Source of the DNA: Aquimarina latercula DSM 2041
Lineage (GTDB): Bacteria > Bacteroidota > Bacteroidia > Flavobacteriales > Flavobacteriaceae
Direction: 5' to 3'
DNA length: 64,000 nucleotides
Assembly (NCBI RefSeq): GCF_000430645.1
Contig: NZ_KE387185.1
Coordinates: 1,089,780-1,153,779, forward strand
Position numbers and translations under genes: made by a program. This document shows, one piece after another, positions 1-7,775 of this stretch (position 1 is the stretch's first letter; the number at the start of each line of letters is the position of its first letter). The notes below the pieces were generated by a model. That model saw only the letters and a list, made by a program, of their open reading frames with translations, did no database searches and was not told the origin of the DNA.

Positions 1-2
1 CG

Positions 3-938
3 TTCAATTCTTTTAATTCAAATGTATATGTAGCTAACATTGCTGATGATACCATTAGTGTAATTGACACTACTACAGAATCGGTAATAGAAACTATTGG
101 TGTAGGAAAAGCACCAAGAAATATTACCATTGTGCCAATGACAGGGTCTGTCTATGTCGTCAATTCAAATGACAACAGTATATCAGTCATCGATACTAAC
201 AATCAAGTATCAAATACTATTGATACTGCGGGTAGTGAACTTACTACAATAGCATATCATCCAGTAAACAATAGCCTGTATTTAGTTTCATCTGGAGATA
301 ATACAGTAATCCCGATTGATCTGGATACAGATACTACAAGGGCAGCAATACCAGTTGGAGCAGATCCGTATCGTATTCTCTATAACTCTAGTAATGAATT
401 ACTGTATGTAGGTAACAGAGGGGATAATTCATATTCCATAATAGATACCACCGATGTAGTAATTGATACACTTTTTTTAGGTGCAGTAGGTACAGGTGTG
501 GCTATAGATCCTAATAGTGATATGATTTACAGTAGTGATAGCACGAATGGGGTTATCAATATCATTAGTTATAGTCGAGAAAGTAATAAAGTACTCATCA
601 ATGATGGGTATAAAGCAAGGCGTGAAGACTTCACATTTAACCCTGCCATTGTCAAGCATGTAAAATTTGTTTTATCGGGTACTGAACGCTTTAAGGTATT
701 GAAGCTTGAAGAAGAAACTGTAACAGGAAAAACAAATATAAAACCTATCTCCTTTTCGAGTTATAACAGCCCTCAAAACTTCGGAAATGTAGCAGAAGTT
801 TTTGAGATGAACGGAGCTATCATTGATGGCAAAAATGGATGGGTATTTAAAATTGCAGGAAAGCAAACCATCACGATACTAACGTATTATAAACAATTTG
901 AAACAGAAAACATTTTAGAAGATGCAATACTTAATTAG
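3..938 (+). CDS. YncE-like beta-propeller surface protein, 5' end outside window
   Basis: The reading frame is open to the left edge, so the N-terminus is missing. About 160 visible residues are YVTN-type propeller repeats with recurring SVIDT, VYVAN and YVVNS strands, followed by about 125 residues of beta-rich sequence with no recognised family. The gene lies 14 bp before the CHAP gene and begins the visible part of the long operon. Such propellers usually bind partners or carbohydrates. Given the fibre-like and hydrolase neighbours, a surface or adhesion role on a particle or the cell envelope is inferred. An internal ATG at 132 exists, but the repeats run through it, so it is not the true start. 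Confidence 0.7.
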   Translation, partial: FNSFNSNVYVANIADDTISVIDTTTESVIETIGVGKAPRNITIVPMTGSVYVVNSNDNSISVIDTNNQVSNTIDTAGSELTTIAYHPVNNSLYLVSSGDNTVIPIDLDTDTTRAAIPVGADPYRILYNSSNELLYVGNRGDNSYSIIDTTDVVIDTLFLGAVGTGVAIDPNSDMIYSSDSTNGVINIISYSRESNKVLINDGYKARREDFTFNPAIVKHVKFVLSGTERFKVLKLEEETVTGKTNIKPISFSSYNSPQNFGNVAEVFEMNGAIIDGKNGWVFKIAGKQTITILTYYKQFETENILEDAILN

Positions 939-952
939 AAAAAAAGAAAGCT

Positions 953-1408
953 ATGAACAATGTATTAGATATAGCATTAGGAGAGTACGGAGTCACAGAG
1001 GTTGTTGGTAAGAACCATAACCCCCGCATACTGACATATTTTAAAGAGATTGGTCACAGATGGGTAACAACAGACGAAACAGCTTGGTGTTCTGCATTTG
1101 CGAATTGGGTGGCTTTAAAAGCTGGTTATGCCCTTAGTGGTAAGCTCAACGCTCGATCTTGGTTAAAAGTTGGTACAAAAGTAAAGACTCCACAACAAGG
1201 AGATGTAGTTATTTTTTGGAGGGAAAAAAGAAGTAGTTGGAAGGGACACGTAGGTTTCTTTATCGGCTATAGTGAGGATAAAAAGTACATCTACGTATTA
1301 GGTGGAAACCAGAATAATAAGGTTTGTATTAAGCCTTATCCCACGTATCGGTTATTAGGATTTCGATCCATCAAAAAAACATTCAGACCCTTATTCGATG
1401 GTGCATAG
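953..1408 (+). CDS. CHAP (NlpC/P60-like) peptidoglycan hydrolase, TIGR02594 type
   Basis: This 151-aa protein matches the TIGR02594 CHAP-like family along its length: the N-terminal ALGEYGVTEV segment, the catalytic cysteine in TAWCSAF (Cys46), the GDVVIFW strand and the catalytic histidine in GHVGFF (His99). Members cleave amide bonds in peptidoglycan stems or cross-bridges and are common phage lysins. There is no signal peptide, so it would need a holin or be carried on a particle. It is one of four wall-hydrolase-like genes in the operon and looks catalytically intact. Confidence 0.8.
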   Translation: MNNVLDIALGEYGVTEVVGKNHNPRILTYFKEIGHRWVTTDETAWCSAFANWVALKAGYALSGKLNARSWLKVGTKVKTPQQGDVVIFWREKRSSWKGHVGFFIGYSEDKKYIYVLGGNQNNKVCIKPYPTYRLLGFRSIKKTFRPLFDGA

Positions 1409-1446
1409 TAGCACAAAATAGAAATGGACATTTAAAATAACAATAG

Positions 1447-1950
1447 ATGAAAAAAGTAGATTATTTAATTATTCAAAGTACAGAATCAGGGGAAGGAATT
1501 CCTGTTACTAAAGAAGATATAATAGACCTACATACTAGTGATAAAAAACTAGGTGGCTATGGATTTAATCGCCCTGGTATTGATTACCTAATTCAACCTG
1601 ATGGATCAATGGAAACTCTAGTTTCAGAAGATAATCCAACTAATGTTGACTTATGGGGGATTTCTGAAGGGAAGAAAGGGGTACTAGGAATCTGTAAGCA
1701 CATCGCCTATGTGGGTGGACGGACAGAAAAGGAAGTAAAGCCAAAGGATAGTCGTACTACGGCACAGATAAATAGTTTGGAAGCTATTGTTAAGTTCTAC
1801 ATTCTCAAGTTTCCAAAAATTCAAGTATTAGGACTTGACGAAGCTCCTGCTATGAAAGGCAAAGAAAACCCTGCTTTTAGTGTATCCATTTGGTTAGAGG
1901 AAATAGGTGTACCAGAAATCAACATCTTTAAAAAAATCAAAAAGGAATAG
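1447..1950 (+). CDS. Amidase_2-like protein lacking the zinc ligands (probable pseudoenzyme)
   Basis: The 167-aa protein keeps the layout of N-acetylmuramoyl-L-alanine amidases: the start DYLIIQST, a central DYLIQPDGS, AYVGG, and Q-x-N-S-L helices. The expected metal ligands are gone: IIHCSA is IIQST (Gln10), GHRD is GLDE (residues 129-132), and the family CPxFDV is NPAFSV. It probably binds wall fragments or has a structural role instead of hydrolysing. Amidase-fold ancestry is fairly clear; loss of activity is inferred from the missing ligands. It sits between the CHAP gene and a small membrane protein. Confidence 0.65.
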   Translation: MKKVDYLIIQSTESGEGIPVTKEDIIDLHTSDKKLGGYGFNRPGIDYLIQPDGSMETLVSEDNPTNVDLWGISEGKKGVLGICKHIAYVGGRTEKEVKPKDSRTTAQINSLEAIVKFYILKFPKIQVLGLDEAPAMKGKENPAFSVSIWLEEIGVPEINIFKKIKKE

Positions 1951-1952
1951 CA

Positions 1953-2141
1953 ATGAAGAATACCATTTTAGCACTTGGCGTGGGTTTTCTTATTGGTAGA
2001 CATATTTACAAAAAGTATGACAAGAAAGAAGCTGATCTCAAAGAAGCCCAAGTCAAGAGAAGGCTTATAGAAACATTGGAAGATTTAGGGTTGTCTAAAC
2101 GAGAAGTCAAATCACAATCCAATCATATTTTAAGAAGATAA
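1953..2141 (+). CDS. Small single-TM protein
   Basis: This 62-aa protein has an N-terminal hydrophobic, glycine-rich segment (about residues 4-17, LALGVGFLIGRHI) followed by a charged helical tail rich in Lys and Glu. It starts 3 bp after the amidase-like gene. No family is recognised. The layout of one membrane anchor plus a short cytoplasmic or internal tail is shared with many neighbours in this operon. Confidence 0.6.
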   Translation: MKNTILALGVGFLIGRHIYKKYDKKEADLKEAQVKRRLIETLEDLGLSKREVKSQSNHILRR

Positions 2142-2151
2142 AGAAAATAGT

Positions 2152-2610
2152 ATGCCTATTGAAATCAACATACAGAACAAATTATTTCTAGTACCAGAAT
2201 CTAACGATCCTTGCGAATTATGGGTGCGCTATTTCGGTACTTTAAAAGCAACCGTTGGGACGGCAAATGCCCGAACTATTTGGTTGGTGACTTGGAAGAC
2301 AAACGGATCATCCAGTTGCACGACAAATGGAGATTTCAATAAATGGTTAAAGAAGAACAAAATTGACGTATCAAGTGCAGCAACAAGAGCCATAGCAGAT
2401 GCATCTGAAATAGGTAGCAATTTTATGGGGTTAGGAAAAAATTTGTCAAAAGTAGTTTCCATCGCTGTACCCGTTACTTTGACTTTGCTATTAGCTGTTA
2501 TTGGTCTGATACTTTGGAATACTGCAAAGAAAGCAGATGTAACTGATCTTGCAGCGCTTACACCAATGGGTAGATCCGTTGGAGCTGGAATCAAATTTTT
2601 GAACAAATGA
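2152..2610 (+). CDS. Tail-anchored membrane protein of the virion/lysis-like operon
   Basis: The 152-aa protein has a soluble N-terminal region of about 95 residues containing a Trp-rich WLVTWKT strand, a helical stretch, and a C-terminal hydrophobic helix at about residues 103-124 (VSIAVPVTLTLLLAVIGLIL). No known family is recognised. The stop overlaps the next start by 4 bp (ATGA), implying translational coupling. It may be a structural membrane protein. Confidence 0.6.
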   Translation: MPIEINIQNKLFLVPESNDPCELWVRYFGTLKATVGTANARTIWLVTWKTNGSSSCTTNGDFNKWLKKNKIDVSSAATRAIADASEIGSNFMGLGKNLSKVVSIAVPVTLTLLLAVIGLILWNTAKKADVTDLAALTPMGRSVGAGIKFLNK

Positions 2611-3101
2611 AAAAGGTAGTTGGATTACAGATCACCGCAGGCACAGTAGTGCTGATATTGATTGGTACTACTTATATCACTTTACGCAACAAAAGGCGAA
2701 ATAAACTTGCTAGTAGTTTATTAGGTGAATTAAGTAAAAGTTTGAATCCAGAAGGTAAAGGATTAGAGAGTGAAGCTGCTTTAGATGTTAAATATGTCGA
2801 GAAAGTTTTTAACTCCCTTTCGGGAAAAGTAGTTGTTCTCAAAGGATCTACTGCAACACGATATGCCAATGAAATCCATCAAGCATTTAAGCCTTGGTAT
2901 AGAGGAGGAGATTTAGAAGAAAATGTATATGCCGTGTTCAGAAACCTTAAAGATAAAGTTCAGGTATCTCAAGTAGCTAAAGCATATCAAAGAGAACACA
3001 AATTAAATCTTAGAGATCAGTTAAAGGATCGCTTTGATAAAAGTGAAATCAAAACGGTATTAGGTATTATCTCAAGATTGCCAAAATACAGAACAGTATA
3101 A
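2607..3101 (+). CDS. Membrane-anchored helical protein, annexin-like repeat region, copy 1
   Basis: The 164-aa protein has an N-terminal membrane helix (about residues 4-26) and a basic linker. Its helical C-terminal domain resembles the next gene product: GGDLEENVYAVFRNLKDK, QVSQVAKAYQ, DQLKDRFDKSEIKTVLGII and a final LPKYR. The repeating pattern of short acidic turn, VFRNLKDK and QL-x-x-AY recalls bacterial annexin-like helical repeats, but that assignment is weak. The function is unknown; the domain would face the periplasm or the particle interior. Confidence 0.6.
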   Translation: MKKVVGLQITAGTVVLILIGTTYITLRNKRRNKLASSLLGELSKSLNPEGKGLESEAALDVKYVEKVFNSLSGKVVVLKGSTATRYANEIHQAFKPWYRGGDLEENVYAVFRNLKDKVQVSQVAKAYQREHKLNLRDQLKDRFDKSEIKTVLGIISRLPKYRTV

Positions 3102-3111
3102 AAGCAAAACA

Positions 3112-3636
3112 ATGGAAATGACGAAAACAATGTGGTGGGTAATTGGAGGTGCAGGAGTAGCTGGATTAGGTGTTGGGATTTACTTTTTTGTAAAGAAACA
3201 CAAAACTAATAAAGAGACGACTTCATTTACTGGAATGGGAAGCAAAGGAAAACCTGTGAAAGTAATAAAAGGTGGTAGCGCCACACCCGTTACAGAACCG
3301 AATTGGAATGCACCTTTTAATATGAATTATACGGGAGATGTTAAAAAATGGTTAGGGGGAAAACGTATTAAGGAATTGTCTGAATCTGCTGCTAAAAAGT
3401 ATGCTCTTGAATTGAAGAATGCCAAAGGATTATTTGATGATGATGAAAAGGCAGTAGAACGTGTATTTAGAAGTTTACAAGATAAAACACAGGTAGCTAG
3501 TCTATCTAGAGCATTCTATTTTAGTCAGGGCAAAAAAGATATGTGGCAGCATCTTAGAAGTTTTTTGAGTGATAGCGAAATGAAAAAACTGGTCAAAGAT
3601 CCGGTGAGAAGATTACCTAACTACAGATTAGCTTAA
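3112..3636 (+). CDS. Membrane-anchored helical protein, annexin-like repeat region, copy 2
   Basis: The 174-aa paralogue of the preceding protein has an N-terminal membrane helix (about residues 7-27), a low-complexity linker, and the same helical domain: KAVERVFRSLQDKTQVASLSRAF, LRSFLSDSEMKKLV and a final RLPNYR. The two genes are adjacent and probably arose by duplication. The shared C-terminal LP-[KN]-YR motif makes the homology convincing. No enzymatic residues are evident. Confidence 0.6.
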   Translation: MEMTKTMWWVIGGAGVAGLGVGIYFFVKKHKTNKETTSFTGMGSKGKPVKVIKGGSATPVTEPNWNAPFNMNYTGDVKKWLGGKRIKELSESAAKKYALELKNAKGLFDDDEKAVERVFRSLQDKTQVASLSRAFYFSQGKKDMWQHLRSFLSDSEMKKLVKDPVRRLPNYRLA

Positions 3637-3677
3637 AAAATTACACATCACAGAATTTTTCAATAAAGGACAATACT

Positions 3678-4166
3678 ATGAAAATTAAGAATAAAAAACC
3701 AATAGTAAAGAAGACTGAAAACAATGATAAAATGCTCTGGATGATTATCGGAGTTTCAACTCTAGCATTAGGAGGAATAGGTTATTGGTATTACAGAAAA
3801 CGCAAAAATAAATCAGAGATGTTCCCTAGCGGAGCAGAAGATCTTGATCGGGAAATAGCAAGTACTATTGCCAATAATACAACAAGAAGATCCACTATAA
3901 CGAGAAGACCAACAAGGTTTAGGTGTAGCAGTAACGAATACCCTTTGAAATATGGTACGTGCCATAGAGATGTAAAAATATTGCAATCCTATTTAAGTAA
4001 AATCCATAAATCAGATTTGGGACGTTCTGGCAAAAATAAAGATGGTGTTGATGGAATGTTTGGAAATAAAACAAATAAAGCAGCTAAGATGCATTTACAA
4101 AAGACATCTTTTAGCAAACAGGACATTGATGGAATGAGAACGGCAATTAAAACGATAAAGAGATGA
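3678..4166 (+). CDS. Membrane-anchored peptidoglycan-binding-like protein
   Basis: The 162-aa protein has a short basic N-terminus, one membrane helix (about residues 19-39) and a linker. Its C-terminal region, about residues 95-160, looks like a peptidoglycan-binding domain: KYGTCHRDVKILQSYL followed by GVDGMFGNKTNKAAKMHLQ. The start overlaps nothing, but the end overlaps the next gene by 4 bp. It could position the envelope machine against the cell wall; the domain call rests on the pattern only. Confidence 0.6.
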   Translation: MKIKNKKPIVKKTENNDKMLWMIIGVSTLALGGIGYWYYRKRKNKSEMFPSGAEDLDREIASTIANNTTRRSTITRRPTRFRCSSNEYPLKYGTCHRDVKILQSYLSKIHKSDLGRSGKNKDGVDGMFGNKTNKAAKMHLQKTSFSKQDIDGMRTAIKTIKR

Positions 4167-4591
4167 TACGTACAAATGATTTGATTATAGCAGGGGTTGG
4201 TATTGGTGTAAGCATTTTAGCAGTATACCTCATTAAAGGTCAAAAAAAGAAACCTGAAAATGTAGAGCCTGTATTACAAAAAAGGCAAAATGTGGAAGAA
4301 ATCAAAGAACCCGAATCTATTACAAAAGTAACATCTGAAACCAATTATGTTACTCCAAAACGGGAAGAAAGTAAACCTTGGCAATTGGCTAAAGGAAGTA
4401 AAGGCAAGGAGGTGGAACGGTTACAGATTTGGTTGTTACGACATCACGGTTGGAAAGGTACTATTACCAAAGTATTTGATCAGCAAACGGAAGAATTGGT
4501 ACAAAAAATTTTCAAAACCGAAGGTGTTGATAGAGCCACTTATGATAAGCATCAAATGGGTATTCCAATCCACGAACTAATAAAAGCTTAA
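4163..4591 (+). CDS. Second membrane-anchored peptidoglycan-binding-like protein
   Basis: The 142-aa protein has an N-terminal membrane helix (about residues 6-25) and a Lys/Glu-rich linker. Its C-terminal wall-binding-like domain reads AKGSKGKEVERLQIWLLRHH, then TKVFDQQTEELVQKIF. The organisation parallels the preceding gene, with which it overlaps by 4 bp. A second open frame inside it (4347-4580) is a shadow. Confidence 0.6.
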   Translation: MIRTNDLIIAGVGIGVSILAVYLIKGQKKKPENVEPVLQKRQNVEEIKEPESITKVTSETNYVTPKREESKPWQLAKGSKGKEVERLQIWLLRHHGWKGTITKVFDQQTEELVQKIFKTEGVDRATYDKHQMGIPIHELIKA

Positions 4592-4596
4592 GATAT

Positions 4597-4836
4597 ATGG
4601 TACGCAAAAAAAGAAACTTAAACAACTTACTTGATGCATTAGTAGACAAAGATGGATTGAAAACTGAGGTAACAATTACACTTACCAATCAGACCTTATT
4701 GAAAATCATTTTAGGAATGCTGTTAGCAGGTGTAGCCATCGTTGTTGTGGCTAATACGGTTAAAAACCTATTCCCGAACACGCAATTAGCAGCTATAAAA
4801 CAAGAAGTAATAAAAATTAAACAAACCCTTAAATAA
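4597..4836 (+). CDS. Small single-TM protein
   Basis: This 79-aa protein has a basic N-terminus, a charged segment, one strong hydrophobic helix (about residues 35-54, ILGMLLAGVAIVVVANTV) and a short amphipathic tail. It is 5 bp after the preceding gene and 8 bp before the holin-like gene. No family is recognised. Confidence 0.55.
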   Translation: MVRKKRNLNNLLDALVDKDGLKTEVTITLTNQTLLKIILGMLLAGVAIVVVANTVKNLFPNTQLAAIKQEVIKIKQTLK

Positions 4837-4844
4837 AAACAGTT

Positions 4845-5189
4845 ATGGAAATCGTTTTGGAACAGTTTACAAATTTTTTGAATTCCCTTGATTGGGCGTA
4901 TATCTTCTCTTTTATGCTTATTACTTATGTAATAAACTATTATAAAATACCTGAGTTTATAGGTAGAGGATTAGGGATTAAACTTAGAAACAGATACCAG
5001 GTGCTAATCATAGGATTTATATATGCCGTGATTGTCTTCTTTTTGCGAGGATATGATCTGTCAAAAGTACTATGCCTTTTTATCTCTTTTCTTTTTGCAA
5101 CAGCATTTTACAAATTTTTGATTCAGGTTGTTGTTGAAAGGTTTCTTCCCAAGAAGAAAATAGAAATTCCTAAAGATGATCTATTATGA
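4845..5189 (+). CDS. Holin-like multi-TM protein
   Basis: The 114-aa protein has about three hydrophobic segments (residues 15-33, 50-68, 73-95) and ends in a charged tail (LPKKKIEIPKDDLL). The size, topology and position directly before two spanin-like genes fit a phage holin, which would let the wall hydrolases of the operon reach the periplasm. No specific holin family is recognised. It overlaps the next gene by 4 bp. Confidence 0.5.
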   Translation: MEIVLEQFTNFLNSLDWAYIFSFMLITYVINYYKIPEFIGRGLGIKLRNRYQVLIIGFIYAVIVFFLRGYDLSKVLCLFISFLFATAFYKFLIQVVVERFLPKKKIEIPKDDLL

Positions 5190-5539
5190 AACAGTATAAA
5201 TGGATACTACCCCTTATAGCAATTGTAGGGGTAGTTGTTGCACTCTTCTTTATCATTCCTGCAGAGGATGATGTAATCGATCAGATACAAAAGATTGAGA
5301 TTGAAGAATTGAAGCGAGAAAATATGACCCTCATACAGACTAATGAACTATTAGATAGTAAGTTGGAGCTATTGGAATCGATGGCAGATAGCCTAACAGT
5401 ATTGATTAATGAAGATAGCCAAGTAATAGAAAAATTAAAGGAAAGGAAAGATGAAAAAGTTAGTGCTATTGATGACTTTACTGATGATGAGCTTTATCAG
5501 TATTTCTCAAGATTTGACACCAAAAGTAATGGAAATTGA
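5186..5539 (+). CDS. Inner-membrane spanin-like protein (TM plus coiled coil)
   Basis: The 117-aa protein has an N-terminal membrane helix (about residues 6-24), then a long heptad-like coiled coil (IEIEELKRENMTLIQTNELL onward) up to about residue 92, and an acidic tail. The 3' 89 bp overlap the start of the next, secreted coiled-coil gene in another frame. This is the classic Rz/Rz1-like spanin geometry. The role is inferred from architecture only. Confidence 0.5.
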   Translation: MKQYKWILPLIAIVGVVVALFFIIPAEDDVIDQIQKIEIEELKRENMTLIQTNELLDSKLELLESMADSLTVLINEDSQVIEKLKERKDEKVSAIDDFTDDELYQYFSRFDTKSNGN

Positions 5540-5870
5540 TAAGCTTCCACACTATTGTTTTACCATTGCTCAATCTCGTGAAATTGCCAAACTACTGGAG
5601 CTTGGGAAATATAATGACTCTCTTGTGAATAATTTATCCTTGAATATTAAAAGGTTTGAACTAGTGACCCAAAAGAAAGATAGTATCATCTCTTTTCAGT
5701 CTGACCAATTGGAGAATTATACGATGGTGGTAAATAACAATGATCGAACCATTCTGCTATTAGAGGAAAGTATCAAACGAAAAGAAAAAAAGATCAAAAG
5801 AGGTAAGCTACACAAGATCCTATTGGGAATAAGTATAGTGGCACTTGGAACATTAGTAATTAGTAAATAA
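5451..5870 (+). CDS. Secreted coiled-coil protein overlapping the spanin-like gene
   Basis: The 139-aa protein begins inside the preceding gene. It has a hydrophobic signal-like N-terminus (about residues 1-20, ending SISQ), a helical or coiled central part, a run of Lys/Glu, and a C-terminal hydrophobic helix at about residues 120-137. It may be the outer partner of the spanin-like protein, but it is not a typical Rz1 because it lacks a lipobox cysteine and has a second membrane segment. The overlap is too long to be simple start-stop coupling. Confidence 0.5.
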   Translation: MKKLVLLMTLLMMSFISISQDLTPKVMEIDKLPHYCFTIAQSREIAKLLELGKYNDSLVNNLSLNIKRFELVTQKKDSIISFQSDQLENYTMVVNNNDRTILLLEESIKRKEKKIKRGKLHKILLGISIVALGTLVISK

Positions 5871-5877
5871 GTAAGAA

Positions 5878-6663
5878 ATGGGAGGATATCAATCAGATTT
5901 TAGAATAGAAGATGTAAGAGGAGAAGATAATTTACCTCTTGAAAATAGTTTAGGAGGATATGGGGTTACTACTGGAACAGATGATAATGCATACGAATTA
6001 TCATTAGATCCTAAATTAACTAGACCATATGAAGCAGGCTTGCCCGTAGAGGTTGTATTTCATAACGTAAATACCGAAGCTGCTACTTTGAATATAGATC
6101 AGCAAGGAGCCATTCCATTAAAGAAGTTCAACGGGGTATCATTGATACCTTTAATAGCTGACGATTTAAAAACGAATCTTATCTATAAATTGGTATTTGA
6201 TGGTAATTGTTTTCAGGTTCTTACGGGAATTCCTGTAAGTGCCGGCATTAGTCAAAATCGTGAAGAAATATTTTCGGTACTGGATGAAAACATCAATTCT
6301 GATAGTGTTTTTTATATCAGTAATAGGAACAGATATTCTGTGATTAACGGGAATCTAGTAACACCTTTAAATATTAGACTTCGTAGAGTTGGAGGTGTAG
6401 GACAAACAGGAGGTACATCAAGTGGCGGTACGGTATTAAAAATGCCAGCACTTGCAGAATTTGGAAGTGTGATAGCTTGGAGTACGCATTCTACAGCTGG
6501 AAATCTTTTCTTTTGTCAGTTGAGTAGCTTTGGGGTTTTAGCAATAGAAGGTGAGTTTACCTCAGAGCTAGATGAAGTACTAATAATTTTCCCACCATAC
6601 ATCGCAAAATTACCTTTAGAAATTCCTGTGAACCCTGTATTTAATGTTCCACCTGTACCATAA
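5878..6663 (+). CDS. Tail-fibre-like structural protein
   Basis: The 261-aa protein contains, at about residues 28-116, the pattern of a phage fibre domain: GTDDNAYELSL, then YEAGLPVEVVFHNVN, ATLNIDQQGAIPLKKFNG and YKLVFDGNCFQVL. Such domains are usually found in receptor-binding fibres. The remaining part is beta-rich with Gly/Thr-rich turns (GQTGGTSSGGTV). It has no signal peptide or membrane segment. Together with the genes at 8271 and 8810 it suggests a particle with surface fibres. Confidence 0.6.
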   Translation: MGGYQSDFRIEDVRGEDNLPLENSLGGYGVTTGTDDNAYELSLDPKLTRPYEAGLPVEVVFHNVNTEAATLNIDQQGAIPLKKFNGVSLIPLIADDLKTNLIYKLVFDGNCFQVLTGIPVSAGISQNREEIFSVLDENINSDSVFYISNRNRYSVINGNLVTPLNIRLRRVGGVGQTGGTSSGGTVLKMPALAEFGSVIAWSTHSTAGNLFFCQLSSFGVLAIEGEFTSELDEVLIIFPPYIAKLPLEIPVNPVFNVPPVP

Positions 6664-6674
6664 AGAAATGAAGG

Positions 6675-7307
6675 ATGTCAACAAGAAAAGAACAATTTGT
6701 AATTCGTTATTACCCTTATGCAAAGAAGGCTTCTGAGAAATCTGGAGTACCTATTTTGTTCGCATTAGCACAAAGCGCTTTAGAATCTGGTTGGGGGAAA
6801 TCTGCAAAGGGGAATATGATGTTTGGAATCAAAAAGGGATCTGGAAGAAATTACGGAGGTTGGTCGCAGGGCGATAGCCAGTTAATTACTACTACTGAAT
6901 ATAGCTCTAGCCCGAATCGCAGCTTCCCTTTTATTTATCCAGGCTATCCAATTCAGCAATCCAATGGGAAATGGAAGTATAGAATAAAAGATGTGTTCAG
7001 GGCATACCCTAATCCTTTTTTCTCATTTATAGATTGGGCTGGCTTGTTATTTAAAAATAGGAGATATAGCTATGCCATGCGGTTTAAAAAAAACCCATAT
7101 CGATTCGCTGAAGAAGTAGCCAAAGCAGGATACGCTACAGATCCTAATTACGCCAGTAAGATCAAAAGGATCATGAAAGAGATAGAACAGGTAATTGTCC
7201 TGAAGAAATTAGATAAAAAAGAAGGTAGCATTATCATTCCAATGGCAATTATGGGTATAAGTGTCATTGCAATAATAGTAGCCGTATTAAAAAGTAAAAC
7301 GAAATAA
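6675..7307 (+). CDS. GH73-type N-acetylglucosaminidase with C-terminal membrane anchor
   Basis: The 210-aa protein matches the glucosaminidase (GH73, FlgJ/LytG-like) fold: ILFALAQSALESGWGKSA carries the likely catalytic Glu37, followed by NMMFGIK, FRAYPNPFFSFIDWAGLL and AGYATDPNYASKI. A hydrophobic helix at about residues 188-206 anchors the C-terminus, which is unusual for a soluble lysin. It probably hydrolyses the beta-1,4 bond after GlcNAc in peptidoglycan. It is the third wall-hydrolase-like gene of the operon. Confidence 0.8.
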   Translation: MSTRKEQFVIRYYPYAKKASEKSGVPILFALAQSALESGWGKSAKGNMMFGIKKGSGRNYGGWSQGDSQLITTTEYSSSPNRSFPFIYPGYPIQQSNGKWKYRIKDVFRAYPNPFFSFIDWAGLLFKNRRYSYAMRFKKNPYRFAEEVAKAGYATDPNYASKIKRIMKEIEQVIVLKKLDKKEGSIIIPMAIMGISVIAIIVAVLKSKTK

Positions 7308-7314
7308 TAGAAGT

Positions 7315-7632
7315 ATGGAATTTCTAAATCTAGCAGGAGTTGTATTAGGTAGTTCGGTTTTGACTGAGACTGTGAAGTACTTTCTTCAATACAGAAGTCA
7401 AAAGAAATTAAGGAAAGCTGAAATTCGAAACCTAAATGCTGAAGCTGACGAGAAAGTAATTAGCAACTGGATTCAATGGTCTGACAAAATGGAAGAACGA
7501 ATTCAGGAACTGGAGAAAAATAATCAAGAGATGAAGGCTATCATCGTTAGACAACGTGAGCGTATTAATGACCTTGAAGTTTATACAGAAAAACTGGAAC
7601 TTAAATTAAAAAAACACCAAGAAAAAAAATGA
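7315..7632 (+). CDS. Membrane-anchored coiled-coil protein
   Basis: The 105-aa protein has a weak hydrophobic N-terminus (AGVVLGSSVLTETVKYFL) and then an almost continuous charged coiled coil (WSDKMEERIQELEKNNQEMK onward). It overlaps the next small gene by 4 bp. No family is recognised; a structural or spanin-like role is possible. Confidence 0.55.
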   Translation: MEFLNLAGVVLGSSVLTETVKYFLQYRSQKKLRKAEIRNLNAEADEKVISNWIQWSDKMEERIQELEKNNQEMKAIIVRQRERINDLEVYTEKLELKLKKHQEKK

Positions 7633-7775
7633 AAGCAGATAAAGGGAATATGACTATGAATGTAATTTTTGGAGCTTTTTTGATCGTAAATATGGTTCGG
7701 ATTGGGATGACTATTTATGATAGAAATCAAAAAGTAAAAGAGAAGAAACAATGTAATTGTGGTGGTCAAAGATAG
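7629..7775 (+). CDS. 48-aa single-TM microprotein with C-terminal Cys pair
   Basis: ATG at 7629 overlaps the stop of the preceding gene (ATGA) and the frame ends at TAG 7773-7775. The product has a central hydrophobic helix (MNVIFGAFLIVNMVRIGMTI) and ends in KKQCNCGGQR. Position, coupling and continuity of the operon support it as a real gene; otherwise about 125 bp would be empty in a very compact operon. Confidence 0.5.
   Translation: MKADKGNMTMNVIFGAFLIVNMVRIGMTIYDRNQKVKEKKQCNCGGQR

Noticed and set aside
1447..1950. Active N-acetylmuramoyl-L-alanine amidase
   Set aside because: The residues that should bind zinc are replaced.
2229..2606. Antisense gene opposite the tail-anchored membrane protein
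   Set aside because: It mirrors the codon structure of the + gene, and every neighbouring gene is on the + strand.
5186..5870. Single gene with a frameshift
   Set aside because: Both products have their own N-terminal hydrophobic signal or anchor and coherent helical sequence, so two overlapping genes fit better.
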